DNA of 64,000 nucleotides from positions 46,623,954-46,687,953 of the forward strand of contig OZ025244.1 of NCBI GenBank assembly GCA_964019155.1. Direction: 5' to 3'. The position numbers and the translations under genes are program-made. Below, one piece after another: positions 1-10,717 of the stretch. Within the stretch, counting starts at the first letter, position 1. Each line of letters starts with the position of its first letter. The notes under the pieces were generated by a model. That model was not told where the DNA came from, made no database searches, and worked only from the letters and a program-made list of their open reading frames with translations. Source of the stretch: Osedax fenrisi. Its lineage: Eukaryota; Annelida; Polychaeta; Sabellida; Siboglinidae.

Positions 1-240
1 TTATCCTTACCACTCCCCATCTACACAAATTCCACTCTTCCAATATACGATCCTTTGCACTCTCTGCCTCTTACCACTGGAACTCCCTAAATGCCCAATC
101 ACCTACGAACAAACACATCAACTCCCTCCTTTAAACGCCACCTTAATACTTATTACTTCTCCCTTGCCTTCCCTCCCACTCAATAATTCCCTCCCGACGG
201 CCGATTGCTCACGCACTGATGCAGTCTATAAACAACAACA
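1..240 (+). mobile_element. 3' end of a non-LTR retrotransposon
   Basis: One frame reads a C-terminal tail containing RSFALSASYHWNSLN, which matches the RSFxxxxPxxWNSLP signature that closes the reverse-transcriptase ORFs of the other copies here (30776, 38330). It is followed by a short untranslated tail ending in AAC/AAA-rich sequence. The element continues off the left edge. Its tail differs from the ATC-ending family, so it is probably a different subfamily. Confidence 0.6.
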
Positions 241-458
241 AAATAAAAAGGAAAAAGTGTATATATATATATAAAATAAGTATAAAGTTAACTATATATT
301 TATTAATATAATAAATTTAACATAATACTAATTAATATTAATTCATTAATTAAATACAAATGTAAATCAGTTTAGTATATACTAATATTACTCATAAATT
401 ATAATACACATTTATTAAGTATATAACTGTTATCATATACATAACTATAATTACTGAA

Positions 459-674
459 GTGTACACGTTACGGCTACTATTCACAGATAGAAACAATGAA
501 CACGACAAAGCGTACGACTACCACACGTTAACGATAGTAATAAGCGTAATGTTCATATCCTGCGCTGTGGCGTTGTTTGTCTACGTGGTATCGGTAGTCG
601 TTAGGAGGTTCGAAAACAATTACCATTTGAGTAGAAGTAACAATAAACTTACAACCTATAAATACACGAAATAA
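459..674 (+). CDS. possible terminal exon of a membrane-protein gene
   Basis: An open stretch with clearly higher GC than its surroundings ends in a stop at 672-674, overlapped by an AATAAA at about 670-675. It encodes a charged extracellular-like segment (about residues 1-23), a strong hydrophobic helix of about 20-25 residues (TIVISVMFISCAVALFVYVV), then a basic VVRRFENN stop-transfer and a short Asn/Lys-rich tail. There is no in-frame ATG at its start; an AG at 458-459 could be a splice acceptor, so this looks like the last exon of a plus-strand gene whose other exons lie left of the window. I recognise no family. It could also be a chance ORF. Confidence 0.35.
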   Translation: MYTLRLLFTDRNNEHDKAYDYHTLTIVISVMFISCAVALFVYVVSVVVRRFENNYHLSRSNNKLTTYKYTK

Positions 675-742
675 ATACAGTGAATAATAACTATATCTTT
701 ATTAATTTAATAATTAACGTTTCACTATCTATATATATATAC

Positions 743-1243
743 CAGCCCAGCAAACAATAACATCAGATACTTATACAGGTTTAAATACTTAGATTTTCGA
801 AAATTCTGATTTAAAAATACTTTAAATCCATTGATTTAAACGTTTTTAAAACTATTTTTTACTGCTTTAATAATTAAGTAGTAAAGTCTGATTTAATTCT
901 GATTTTATAATCTCCGATATCTTTAAATCTGTCTTAATAAGTATTTAAATCTGTCAACATGTATTACTGCTTTAAAAAGTATTTAAATATACTATTATTT
1001 TTTGCTGGGAAAATATATCTTATATGTGAGATTATTAAATCAGAATTAAATCAGGCTTTAATACTTAATTATTAAAGCAGTAGAAAAATATTTTTTTAAT
1101 ACGTTTAAATTAGTTGAATATTCAAGCTGATTGATTGATTAATATTAAAGCTGATTTTAAATTAGAATGTTCGAAAATATGATTAAAATTGCTTTATAAA
1201 CTGCTTTAATAAATAATTAATTCTGCTTTTATTGTTTTCTGGG
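743..1243. mobile_element. foldback / MITE-like element
   Basis: The left end CCCAGCAAACAATAA is matched in inverted form by TTATTGTTTTCTGGG at the right end. Inside, about 828-910 and 1027-1109 are long imperfect inverted repeats built from ACTGCTTTAATAATTAAGTA and TGATTTAATTCTGATTT blocks. A second inverted copy of the terminus lies near 994-1010. There is no coding capacity. It is probably a non-autonomous DNA transposon that can fold into a long hairpin. Confidence 0.6.
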
Positions 1244-1458
1244 AGACAGGCATGTTCCGGAATAAATAGTTCTCATATTATATTTTAAAAGTAGTTATAC
1301 TAATACATGTATACTCGACAAAATATCAGTAACATATATATTAATATCAAATGTAAGCAACTATAGTTGTTTAGTAATATAAGTGTAATAGTATGGTTGT
1401 TTAATTGTACTTATTCTATTCGATTATATTTAATATAATATAGGTATATCCATATATA

Positions 1459-1980
1459 CAGTGAAACCTCTCTATAATAAACCTATTTATAAGAAAAACC
1501 AATGTATAAGAATATTGTTCACATGTTTGGTTGGAATTCAACCTTTTCCACATTAAAAAACTTCCTTATATGAACATCTTATATAAGAAAAACCTCTTTA
1601 TAAGAATATTATTGTATATAAAATATAACAAATAATGATATATAAAAATAAATAGAAGTATATACTACAATATTGTATATTGATAAAAATTATATATTTT
1701 TTATCATATAAAATATTATTGTTTCTTAAGCGCTGTACACATGAGAAATCTATTCCAGCAATTGCACATTAGAATACTAAAGAATTGCCAAATATTAAAA
1801 TTCTATGTTTTTCTGCGATTATTGCTAAATGTTCTAATCCGTATTTATTATAGTTTTTGTGACAATTTAAGAAATTGGTATAAAACATACGAATTTATCT
1901 TTCTAGGTGTCAATCTATTTATAATCGTCAATGATTTTGCGAAGCATTTTCCAACAACCTTCAGAAAATCTTTATGATCG
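1459..1980 (-). mobile_element. possible degraded pogo/Tigger-like DNA transposon end
   Basis: CAGTGAAACCTCTCTATAATA at 1459, preceded by TATATA, resembles the terminal repeat of pogo/Tigger-type elements, which insert at TA. Related TTATAAGAA(A/T)A blocks recur to about 1610. The minus strand of 1740-1960 gives only a broken reading frame. No opposite terminal repeat was found, so the right boundary is a guess. Confidence 0.3.
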
Positions 1981-2054
1981 TTTACAATTATAGGGGAAAG
2001 TAACCTAATACGGAGCCTTTAACAATACAATGTCTATGACAAACAATATTAGTA

Positions 2055-2571
2055 TTACAGGTTGTCTGATATAAATTGTTGAATATATTTCATGAATGTT
2101 TTATGCGATTTTATGGATCTAATATATGGTAGGAGTGAATTCCATAGTTTTGGACCAATATAAATCAGTGCCCTAGTATTCATTTTTGAGAGATGGAGAA
2201 TAGGGTAGATAGAAGATGAGATTCATGGTTTCTAAGAGATGGAAGGGAATATCTTTGTACTAGAGAAGCAGAAATATAGGAGGGGCAATTCGAAGAGTAT
2301 ATTTAAGATTGAACAATAGATAGTATGCGATAAGCAGAGCGTTTGTTAAATGGGAACCATGAAGGTAAGTGTTGGTATGATGAAGTAGAGGAATTATCTC
2401 GAATAGGTTGGTTATATGTTATACGGATTGATGAACGAATAACTCGATGTATGGGACAGATAGAAGATAATGGAAGATTGATAAGGATCGAGGAACAGTA
2501 ATCTATGCGTGAGAGTATAAGGGAATTAACTAGATTTTAGTAAGAGATACAGTAATTGATTTTCGTATTTT
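2055..2571 (-). pseudogene. C-terminal part of non-LTR ORF2, broken
   Basis: This continues the RT frame in several shifted pieces. The last piece, GPKLWNSLLPYIRSIKS near 2110-2160, then a stop at 2055-2057, matches the closing motif of the copies ending at 30973 and 40297. Several stops lie between this and the RT block. Confidence 0.7.
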
Positions 2572-3351
2572 TCAAATTCTAAATAGATGATAATTTGCAG
2601 ATTTAGTGATGGCAGTAATATGAGGAATAAAGGAAAGATTAGAATCAAAAAGTACACCTAAGTTGGATGCAGTAGGAGAAGGAGATATTACAATGTTATC
2701 AATAAGAAAAGGAGGGAAGCAAGTTGGTGATGGAGATAGATTCAACAACATAATTTTTGAGGTATTAAGGAGAATATTATTAGAAATAAGCAATTCTTTA
2801 ATATCATTAGCACAATTGAAGAGTTGCTTATTGAGACCTGGTGATGAATTAGTTGGAAGAAACATATATAGTTGTATGTCATCTGCATATAGATGGTAAT
2901 ATATATTTGGATATTTAGATATTTTGGATGGTAATGGATATAAATAAATAGAGAAAAGTGTAGGACCGAGTACTGATCCCTGGGGAACACCATATTTCAT
3001 AGGAGAAGGGGAAGACAAAGAATTATATATTTTTACACTGCTACTATGGTCAAATAGATATGAAGTAAACCATGAACCATGGGAAAGGTCTCTAACTCCA
3101 AGCAGGTGTAGACGGGACAGTAGAATTTGGTGATCAAGCGTATCGAAAGCACTGGATATGTCCAGCATTACTAGTTGACAGCAATTTTTAGTATTAAGGG
3201 TAGAAGTGATGACATAAATTAAGTTTAGTAGTTCTGTTTCTGTGGAGTGTCCTCGGCGAAAACCACTTGGTTGAGGAATATGGAGATTATTGGCAGTTAA
3301 GTAGGAGATTAGTTGACGAGAGACAACTCTTTCCAAAATGTTACTCACCAA
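2572..3351 (-). CDS. reverse transcriptase domain of non-LTR retrotransposon
   Basis: About 259 codons of RT palm and fingers. Visible motifs in order are GFRRGHSTETELL, VMLDISSAFDTLDHQ (motif A aspartate), YGVPQGSVLGPTLFSIYL (motif B), YADDIQLY (motif C catalytic aspartates) and the NNILLNTSK region. It copies element RNA by target-primed reverse transcription. The frame opens inside the domain, so this ORF is a fragment of a once longer EN-RT polyprotein. Confidence 0.85.
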   Translation of the reverse strand: MVSNILERVVSRQLISYLTANNLHIPQPSGFRRGHSTETELLNLIYVITSTLNTKNCCQLVMLDISSAFDTLDHQILLSRLHLLGVRDLSHGSWFTSYLFDHSSSVKIYNSLSSPSPMKYGVPQGSVLGPTLFSIYLYPLPSKISKYPNIYYHLYADDIQLYMFLPTNSSPGLNKQLFNCANDIKELLISNNILLNTSKIMLLNLSPSPTCFPPFLIDNIVISPSPTASNLGVLFDSNLSFIPHITAITKSANYHLFRI

Positions 3352-4329
3352 AGGTAGCTGAGAAATTGGGCGGTAATTGAGAAGTGATTCGGGATCGAAT
3401 GAAGGTTTTTTAAGAATGGGAGTGATTATTTCTTGTTTAAAAATAGAAGGGATAGTACCGGAATTTAATGAATATGAGATGATGTTACAGATAGTTGGAC
3501 ATAGATAATCGTAGTAAAGTTTAAAAATAGATAGTTGAACAGGATCGGAGTGAGTTATCGAAGTGGACGTATGTAGGTATTTAGTCCCTAGTAGTTTAGA
3601 TATGATAGATATATGTGGCGGACGAAAACAACTTAAGAAATCAGATATATGTGGGGTAACAATGATTGAAGGATATTTGGCAGTAGGGTTATGGTTTTTG
3701 ATCTTTATTAAGATGGTGTCAAATTATTATAAAATGTTTTGGAGAAGAGACAGTCTAATTGTAAAGGAGAAATGTTGGTTATTTATGGTAGTAATGCTGG
3801 TTTTGGGGGAAATAACAACTTATTAGCCAGTCTGAAAAGTCGTCGGTTATCAGAAGCAAGATCGTTTATAATCTGAGTATAATAGCTAGATTTGGCATAA
3901 GAAATTTCTAACTTGTAGAATTTACGTTTCTCAATGAATGAAGCTCTAGAAGATGAAGATTTCAAGGATAGGTATATTCTTTTAGATTTACGAAGTGATC
4001 GTGTCAAGGACATGATGTGGGAAGTAAACCATGGGGTATCAGGATGAGATTTACTGATATGGTTATTGAAGGCGCATGTTTATCGAGTAAATGTGGTAGT
4101 ATGGAATGTAACTGATACAATACAAGTAACTGTAAGAATACAACTGGTGAATAATAGTAGTCACCTAAAGCAGAATATAAGTCAGCTAAGAATATCATAG
4201 AATTAATATTATTAATGGGTCTATGTAATACTTGTTTTCTGATTAGGAGTGATAGTAAAGTTAGTTTTGAATGAGATTAGGAAGTTATCTGAAAGTAGAT
4301 CAAGTTTAGAAATATTACTCACCATGAGT

Positions 4330-4803
4330 TCAGAATGGAGAACTGAAGAATACAAGATCAATAATATTACCATTTATATGAGTTAGGAAATGTACATGTT
4401 GTGATAGGGATAATGAATTTGTTAAATTAGTGAATATAATATGTGGATTTGAAGTAGAATTAAAATGATAGTTGAAATCACCAAAAATAATAGGATGGTA
4501 TATTGGTGAACTTATTAGATCAGTAGCAATATCGTTAAACTCACTTAGAAATGGAGCGAATTCTGGTTTAGGCGGTCTATAAATGACAGTAATGGATATA
4601 GATTTATGTTTTTGGGTGAACGATATAGTTAGGCAGTCGGAGTAGGAGAAGTTATGGGATATGGATATACATGGTAAATGTAGAGAAGCTTTTACGATTA
4701 AGCCAACCCTACAACCATGACCTGATAATCTTGGCGATAAGAGTAATGTATAACCAAAACTGTGAAATAGAGCAAATATGTCGTCTTGAGATATCATAGA
4801 CAT
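4330..4803 (-). CDS. endonuclease domain fragment of non-LTR retrotransposon
   Basis: Exonuclease/endonuclease/phosphatase-type domain with VIYRPPK, IIFGDFNYH (metal-binding Asp/Asn) and HINGNIIDLVF (the T/H-x-G-x-x-LDLI region). In this family it nicks the target DNA. The N-terminal part is interrupted at 4802-4890 by a palindromic insertion. Confidence 0.75.
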   Translation of the reverse strand: MSMISQDDIFALFHSFGYTLLLSPRLSGHGCRVGLIVKASLHLPCISISHNFSYSDCLTISFTQKHKSISITVIYRPPKPEFAPFLSEFNDIATDLISSPIYHPIIFGDFNYHFNSTSNPHIIFTNLTNSLSLSQHVHFLTHINGNIIDLVFFSSPF

Positions 4804-4890
4804 TAGAGTGACCCCACTGAGTGGGGCCCACTCTATATCTATGCATAGATATAGAGTACCAGTACTCTATATCTATGTGAGAGATCCATG
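4802..4890. repeat. nested palindromes inserted in the endonuclease frame
   Basis: Three inverted repeats stand back to back: GACCCCACTGAGTGGGGCC, then ACTCTATATCTATGCATAGATATAGAGT, then a further TACTCTATATCTATG. They split the expected N-terminal TETWISH region of the endonuclease from the downstream frame. Confidence 0.6.
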
Positions 4891-5451
4891 TTTCTGTTAA
4901 TGCAATAATACTAAAATCAGACTTTTTAAGAAATGGTAATAAGATGGAGGCATTGGAACGAAGAGAACGCGTTCTCTTCGAGAATATTGATTAGGGCAAT
5001 GTGTTCAGATAATGAGGTATATAATTGTCATTTAGAAGACGTAGATTTAGATTTAAAAGATTATTTGTACTCTATAAAGGATTTCTCCCATAGAGCTATT
5101 CATCCGAATATGGTGATAAAGATTCACATTTCCAATCAACCTTTGAATAATTACATGGTCTGAGTTCATAACGCGATGTACGATAATTGATTATACATTT
5201 ATGACCCGTGACCATACCTGATTTGCATACATGCAATTGTACTCTACCATTTGTGAATGCAGTGTCAGATAAGTGTGGTCTAAAGAATAGTTTAGAGAAA
5301 TTACTTTCTTTTAGTTTATTTCTAGAAGATATTATAGCGTAATAATTAAAAGGAGATGATAGTGTAAAAAAAGCACGGTTATATTTAAAATATATAGGAT
5401 ATATAGTAGTACTAGTGTTAGGGTCAAGTTCAAGTTTGCAAAGAATAGATT

Positions 5452-5835
5452 TTAGAAAAGGCAGATTCCGTTGAGAAGTATCAAGATTCTCAATAACAAG
5501 TGAAGGAGAAAGAGGAACAGGAATGTGTGCAGATTTATTATGTGAGCTTGTAGATGGAGAATAATTAGTGAGTAGTGAGGAATATGTTTAGTTGCAGTAA
5601 TATGTAAGGGATTTGAAATAGGTGAGGTATGAGAAATATGATTAGAAGAAGTGAGGAGAGATGTAATATTAATAGATTGGTTTTGTAGGTCTACTAGACT
5701 AGATTCAACCCTTATTATGAGATCCTCCATTGATTTCACGTTCAGTGAGTCAGATGAGTGACGTGGCGTTGCTGACGGATAAGTAGTGGAGTCACGACAG
5801 TTAGCACATGTAAACATAACATACTGAGAGTTCAT
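5452..5835 (-). CDS. ORF1-like frame of non-LTR retrotransposon
   Basis: This 127-codon frame starts MNSQYVMFTCANCRDSTT, with a C-x2-C pair near residues 10-13, followed by a short helical stretch (SMEDLIIRVESSLVDLQNQ) as seen in ORF1 oligomerisation regions. It then drifts into low-complexity Leu/His sequence, which suggests a frameshift. Function is inferred from position upstream of the endonuclease. Confidence 0.4.
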   Translation of the reverse strand: MNSQYVMFTCANCRDSTTYPSATPRHSSDSLNVKSMEDLIIRVESSLVDLQNQSINITSLLTSSNHISHTSPISNPLHITATKHIPHYSLIILHLQAHIINLHTFLFLFLLHLLLRILILLNGICLF

Positions 5836-6656
5836 TAATTGTATATAGACAGTTTAGATGGCTTGTTGTTATTTCCCACGAGAATGCGGTCTCCTCTGCA
5901 GCTTGTAGACATGGGTAGTGTATAGCTGCATCGCGAATACACGTAATTACGTGTAATTACTACATGTTCCTTAACGAAGCCGTCAGAAGATGAAGCAGCT
6001 CATGATTCCATAGACTCCTTATAGTGAGAGAAACACTTCTATTTAAATTTCTAATATATATTATTATAATAGTTTGTTGTTCTAACTATAATGGAATCGA
6101 TCTGGATGCAAAGAATGGCTAAGTTACGAGTTTATGTTACGAAGATTTGATATATTAATTAAACACGTCTAACTAGGTATATATTTATTTACAAGAGGAA
6201 GTTAATCTGAAATGTGTCAAGGGTCGCAGGTCATATTCAATGACTATAAATAACAATACAACATATATTATAATATTTTGTGATTATTTAAAAAAAAAAC
6301 TTTGAATGTCATTTTCTCAAGTTTCTACTTTTTTACTTTGTAACCACATGTAAATCCCTACTACTTTTTTGATTTTTATCATTTTTATGTGAAATTTGTA
6401 CGGTAAATGTATAACATATACATCTATATAAATCTTGTTGGATTTATTATTATATTTAATATTAATTAAATAAATGGTGATAAACTTGCATTTTAATGAA
6501 GAAAATTAAAAATAAATATTTAATTAATTGAGACTATTTTTGTACACCATTTTAAATTAACTACATTTATATAAAGACAGATTCTATATGATGGAGGAAA
6601 GTATCTGTTGAATACAAAAAAAATATGTAATTATCTACATTACTTATTTATCCTTA

Positions 6657-6835
6657 TGTAGAGGATTCGGGTATAGGTATCAAGTATTATATATAGGTAA
6701 TTTATCACTAACGTATTAAGATTAACTGCACTTCTCGGAGGCGTTAGTCAGTGCTAACGCAGTCATGCATATCACTGCATTATGCTTAGACATGCATATC
6801 ACTGCATCAATACGTTATTTATGCATATCACAACA
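6657..6835 (-). repeat. 3' LTR
   Basis: 179 bp, begins TGTAGAGGATTCGGG and ends CAACA on the plus strand. It contains repeated CATGCATATCACTGCAT segments. It differs from the other LTR at only a handful of positions. Confidence 0.9.
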
Positions 6836-6919
6836 TTCACCCCTCGCAATTTAAAATAAATAATATTCTATCAAATAACATTCACCCCTCGCAATTTAAA
6901 ATAAATAATATTCTATCAA
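6833..6919. repeat. tandem duplication of the polypurine-tract region
   Basis: A unit of about 43 bp (ATTCACCCCTCGCAATTTAA and following AT-rich sequence) is present twice in direct order next to the 3' LTR. The element therefore carries two polypurine tracts. Confidence 0.75.
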
Positions 6920-7266
6920 AAAAATAACCGTAACCAATAGTAATAAATAACCGTAACAAAATAATTATATAATTATATAAACAAAATACCGTAACCATAT
7001 ATACAATCTCTACACTTCTACGTTTTCTCCTTACCTGACCTGAGCCAGGATAGAGTTTCCTCTGGGGGAAGTTTTTCTTTCCAACATATATACTCTGTTT
7101 CGCATGGTCTCATATTCTCACGGTGTAATATTTTCTTTATTCCTTCATTCTCAATCTCGTATACATTATCTCTTCTTCATATAATAAGCCACTTTTTATC
7201 GTCCCAGAAATTCTGAATATTATTTCTACCGAGTACTCTCTTCCTTATATAGACGTACTCACCTTC

Positions 7267-7653
7267 CTATAAATATTTCTCTACATCTTCTTTCTTCGGA
7301 ACTTCTGAACTATTCTTTTTACATTTCTTATTGCTTACAACCTCTTCACTTATCTCTTTTATCCTCGCAGCTTCTTCTGTCCAAGTGTTTTTTAGCGATA
7401 TTATTCCTCCTATATTTCCTATCATCTTATCAATGGGAAGTTTACACTCTCTCCCAAACATCAAGAAATAAGGTGAAAACCCTGTCGTTTTGTGTGGTGT
7501 TACATTATAGGAAAAAATTAATTCACTCATGTGTTTTGGCCACTCTGTCTTCTGTTCTTCTTCTAGTATTCTTATTAAGTTGTGTAGGGTTCTGTTGAAT
7601 CTTTCAACGATTCCATTCCCAGCTGGATGGTAAGGGGTAGTACGAGACTTCAT
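7267..7653 (-). CDS. integrase fragment
   Basis: Contains the C-terminal half of an integrase core: TPYHPAGNGIVERFNRTL, carrying the third catalytic Glu in the ERFNRT context, followed by the HKTTGFSPYFLMFGRE motif typical of Ty3/gypsy integrases. The first two catalytic aspartates are absent, so the protein is truncated. It is followed by a Lys-rich tail that repeats in the neighbouring frame. Confidence 0.85.
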   Translation of the reverse strand: MKSRTTPYHPAGNGIVERFNRTLHNLIRILEEEQKTEWPKHMSELIFSYNVTPHKTTGFSPYFLMFGRECKLPIDKMIGNIGGIISLKNTWTEEAARIKEISEEVVSNKKCKKNSSEVPKKEDVEKYL

Positions 7654-7668
7654 TATACCATAGTAGTA

Positions 7669-8025
7669 CTATGCCATAGTACTGACAAGTTTTTCTTTCC
7701 AACGTATATACTCTGTTTCGCATGGTCTCATATTCTCACGGTGTACTATTTTCTTTATTCCTTCATTCTCAATCTCGTATACATTCTCTCTTCTTCGTAT
7801 AATAAGCCACTTTTTATCGTCCCAGAAATTCTGAAGTTTATTTCTACCGAGTACTCCCTTCCTTATATAGACGTACTCGCCTTCTTCTAAATATTTATCG
7901 ACGTCTTCTTTCTTCTGAACATCTGAACTCTTCTTTTTACATTTCTTATTTTTTATAACCTCTTCACTTATCTCTTTTCTCCTCTTTTCACCACAGTTGT
8001 AACATGCAATTTGTCTATTAGACAC
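7669..8025 (-). CDS. gag zinc-knuckle stub fused to integrase C-terminal domain
   Basis: The frame begins with ACYNCGEKRR, the first half of a CCHC knuckle, then jumps to the integrase C-terminal region (KEISEEVIKNKKCKKK...EEGEYVYIRKGVLGRNKLQ, like a GPY-type module). The second part duplicates 7079-7360. The join marks an internal deletion that removed protease, RT and RNase H. Confidence 0.7.
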   Translation of the reverse strand: MSNRQIACYNCGEKRRKEISEEVIKNKKCKKKSSDVQKKEDVDKYLEEGEYVYIRKGVLGRNKLQNFWDDKKWLIIRRRENVYEIENEGIKKIVHRENMRPCETEYIRWKEKLVSTMA

Positions 8026-8327
8026 ATTTGATTCTTGAAATGTTACTTTCGGTTGTCTTTGTACATATTGTTCTTCAATTCTTCATGGACTATAATCTCA
8101 TGATGTTATTCTGTTATTATATTCTTGTGGTTTTCTTCTATTGTTGTATTCGTTAGTTTCTATATGTCTGTAATCTGTTTCTGGTCTTCTTTGATAATAT
8201 TCTTTAACTGCTCTCACCGGGCTAGCTTCTCTTTCAGATCCACTCCTTGTTATTGTTAACTGTTCAACCTTCTTCTTTAGAATTTCTATTTCATTGTTCT
8301 GTAACTCTACCTGTCTTTCTAGTTTTT

Positions 8328-8920
8328 CTATTCTATTCTATCCTTATCTGATATCATCATTGATACTCCCATTTTGTATGTATCTATCTCTTCTTCGTAA
8401 TCTTCATCTTCTGTCATTACTTCTTTTTCCCATTTTCTCCCAATTTCTCTCGCTTCTAGAAAACTCATTTTGTTGTTATTTTCGATTGCCCTGTTGATAT
8501 CCCATCTCAGCTTAGCACATTTCAGCTCTTCTATAAAACAATCTCTCACCATCATATCATTACTTTTCTTTATTTTTCTCGCCATTTTTGCAAGTACGTA
8601 CGCATAAGTACCAATATCTTCTCTATAGAGAGTATACTGGACGGTATTCTATTCATCAGTCTTCTCGTTATCTGTTGATCTGTCTCTATTTTACCAAAAA
8701 AATTCTCCAACGCTTCTAATAGTTTCTCTGCATTATGTTTAACTGTATCTGACTGTATTTTCATTTCTTCATATGCCCTACTCTGTTGGTGTTGACGTAT
8801 GAAGCTTGCTCTATGTTCATCTTTAATCTCTTCTATACAATCTCTGGCCTTTTCTACCCATTCTTCAACATCGTTTCCTGAAAACATACTCAGTATTAGT
8901 TCGGCTCTATATTCTGTCAT
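8328..8920 (-). CDS. gag-like capsid fragments
   Basis: Two overlapping frames (8570-8920 and 8328-8585) contain a helical Glu/Lys-rich product starting MTEYRAELILSMFSGNDVEE, similar in layout to gypsy gag capsids (SxFxGxxxEEW). A frameshift separates them. Position next to the 5' LTR supports gag. Confidence 0.6.
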
Positions 8921-9138
8921 TTCTCTTTTATATGTATTATCTGGTATTATTGATTCTTCCTTCTATCAGTTTGATATTGTCTACTGGTCTAATTTTTTTG
9001 TTATTCATATATAGCTAACTATAACAATTCGTATAATGCGTGTATATTTTATACGTATAGAATATATAAATAGATTGTATCGTGATATGTGACACGTGAT
9101 ATGCGTACAACGTATAACGTATATACTATACACTGTAT

Positions 9139-9203
9139 ATATAATAGATAACTATATAATATACTGTATAGTATACAGTATATTATATAGTTATCTATTA
9201 TAC
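9139..9203. repeat. 65-bp near-perfect palindrome
   Basis: The left arm (ATAATAGATAACTATATAAT and ATACTGTATA) is followed by one central G and an exactly matching right arm. It lies inside the LTR element, between gag and the 5' LTR. Confidence 0.8.
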
Positions 9204-9497
9204 AGTTATCTATATATAGTACCACAATCTATTATAAGTAAATAGTATTATAAATATTATAAACGTACTTATGTATATAGTAACAATAAAATATACCTAT
9301 ATATAGTAACACCTATACATATATATACACATATATATAGTAACAATAATATATATCTATATATAGTAACAACCACACATATATATATACACATATATAC
9401 AGTAATAATTCGTTGCAATGAGTTTCTATAATGCGTATTATTGTGATATGCCTGCGTTAGCACTTACCTTCTTATATTCGACCATTTCTGACACCTA

Positions 9498-9675
9498 TGT
9501 AGAATATTCGGGTATAGGTATAAAGTATTATATATAGGTAATTTATCACTAACGTATTAAGATTAACTGCACTTCTCGGAGGCGTTAGTCAGTGCTAACG
9601 CAGTCATGCATGTCACTGCATTATGCTTAGTCATGCATATCACTGCATCAAACGTTATTTATGCATATCGCAACA
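9498..9675 (-). repeat. 5' LTR
   Basis: 178 bp, begins TGTAGAATATTCGGG and ends CAACA on the plus strand. It is followed directly by the CTTA target duplication. Confidence 0.9.
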
Positions 9676-9679
9676 CTTA

Positions 9680-10717
9680 GATAGAGCTGAAATAGCATTG
9701 TTACATGCCTCCCCTTAAGATCATTTAAACTAAACTAAATACACGTGTAAATAGATACGTGAAGATATCTTTAGGTGTGACAATAATAGTAGATGCTGTG
9801 TTCAAATACATTGCACATTACACAAGGTAATTTACTACATGAGATGTTTTAGTTATATTCAATAGGAATTGTGTGATGGTTCAAGTATATTATAATATAT
9901 AGTTCACAAGTATATTATTTCAATATATATATATTTATATGTTCTTAATTAGCTATTTATTATACCTAATTTCGCATTTTTAGTAACAAAGTAATACATT
10001 AAATTTATTTAGAATGATTATGAGGGTATTTTAAATACTTTCGTGATTCAGTTTATGTAGTAAACATCTGATAGTAATGATAACGATGTTTACTCTTCTA
10101 ACAGGAGTTTGATCATACATGATATAGGACTTGGTGCACATTTAACTGATAATTGATGTTGCCTGAATTAGCTGTATTTTCTTATACTCCGTGATTAGTT
10201 TTAGTTGTTAAGTTAGCTTTATATTTAAGTACTATTAGTTTTGTTATTATTATAATATTAGTTCTACTTACATTCATTACTTTACTTACTAATATAATAT
10301 TATATTGATGATAAAGTTTATTAAAGAAAGTTTACTTCTGGTAATCTCATTAATAACTGAATGACCAGACATTAATTTGCTTTATCATTCATTGACTCCG
10401 ATTATTATATTAATATATATATATATTAATAGGTATAACATAAATTATATTTATAGATATTCATATTACGTTAATTAATTATGATTATATTATTATTTGT
10501 ACACTTTATTGATAATAATACGTAATATCGTAAAAGTTTAAGTTCGCAAATATTGAATAGTATTAATATTTATAATTGCGAATGATATTAATAATTTATA
10601 GAAAAATAAATATGCACTATTATCACAATAACAGAATGGAAGTGTCATCTTCCACATAGGTTTTCGATATGGTCTTTGAATATGAATACTGGCTTATGGT
10701 CTTTGTTAATAACTTTC
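9680..10717. other. AT-rich stretch with no supported gene
   Basis: I see no open frame or splice-consistent exon. It presumably holds the 3' UTR of the coiled-coil gene and downstream sequence. No clear unique polyadenylation signal can be picked because AT-rich hexamers abound. Confidence 0.5.

Larger units (their letters stand above)
2000..6010 (-). mobile_element. non-LTR retrotransposon, nearly full length, degenerate
   Basis: The order on the minus strand is a 5' leader (about 5836-6010), an ORF1-like frame (5452-5835), an apurinic-type endonuclease (4330-4803 plus broken flanks), a reverse transcriptase (2572-3351) and a degenerate C-terminal part ending in a stop at 2055. The RT resembles the CR1/L2/Rex-type clades (GVPQGSVLGP and YADD). 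Frames are interrupted by stops and shifts, so the copy is dead. The same family recurs at 30776, 38330 and 46495. Confidence 0.85.
6657..9675 (-). mobile_element. deleted LTR retrotransposon (Ty3/gypsy type)
   Basis: Two near-identical LTRs (179 and 178 bp, TG...CA) flank about 2.66 kb and are bordered by a CTTA direct repeat (6653-6656 and 9676-9679). The element reads on the minus strand. Next to the 5' LTR (right copy) is GGTGTCAGAAATGG, a primer-binding-site-like motif. Next to the 3' LTR is a purine tract GCGAGGGGTGAA. It keeps gag-like and integrase fragments but lacks protease, RT and RNase H, so it is non-autonomous. Confidence 0.9.

Noticed and set aside
1741..1977. Plus-strand 78-codon hydrophobic ORF
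   Set aside because: AT-rich, no conserved features, and it overlaps probable transposon relic on the other strand.
7627..7890. Plus-strand ORF in the LTR element
   Set aside because: Antisense shadow of the integrase and gag-like frames.
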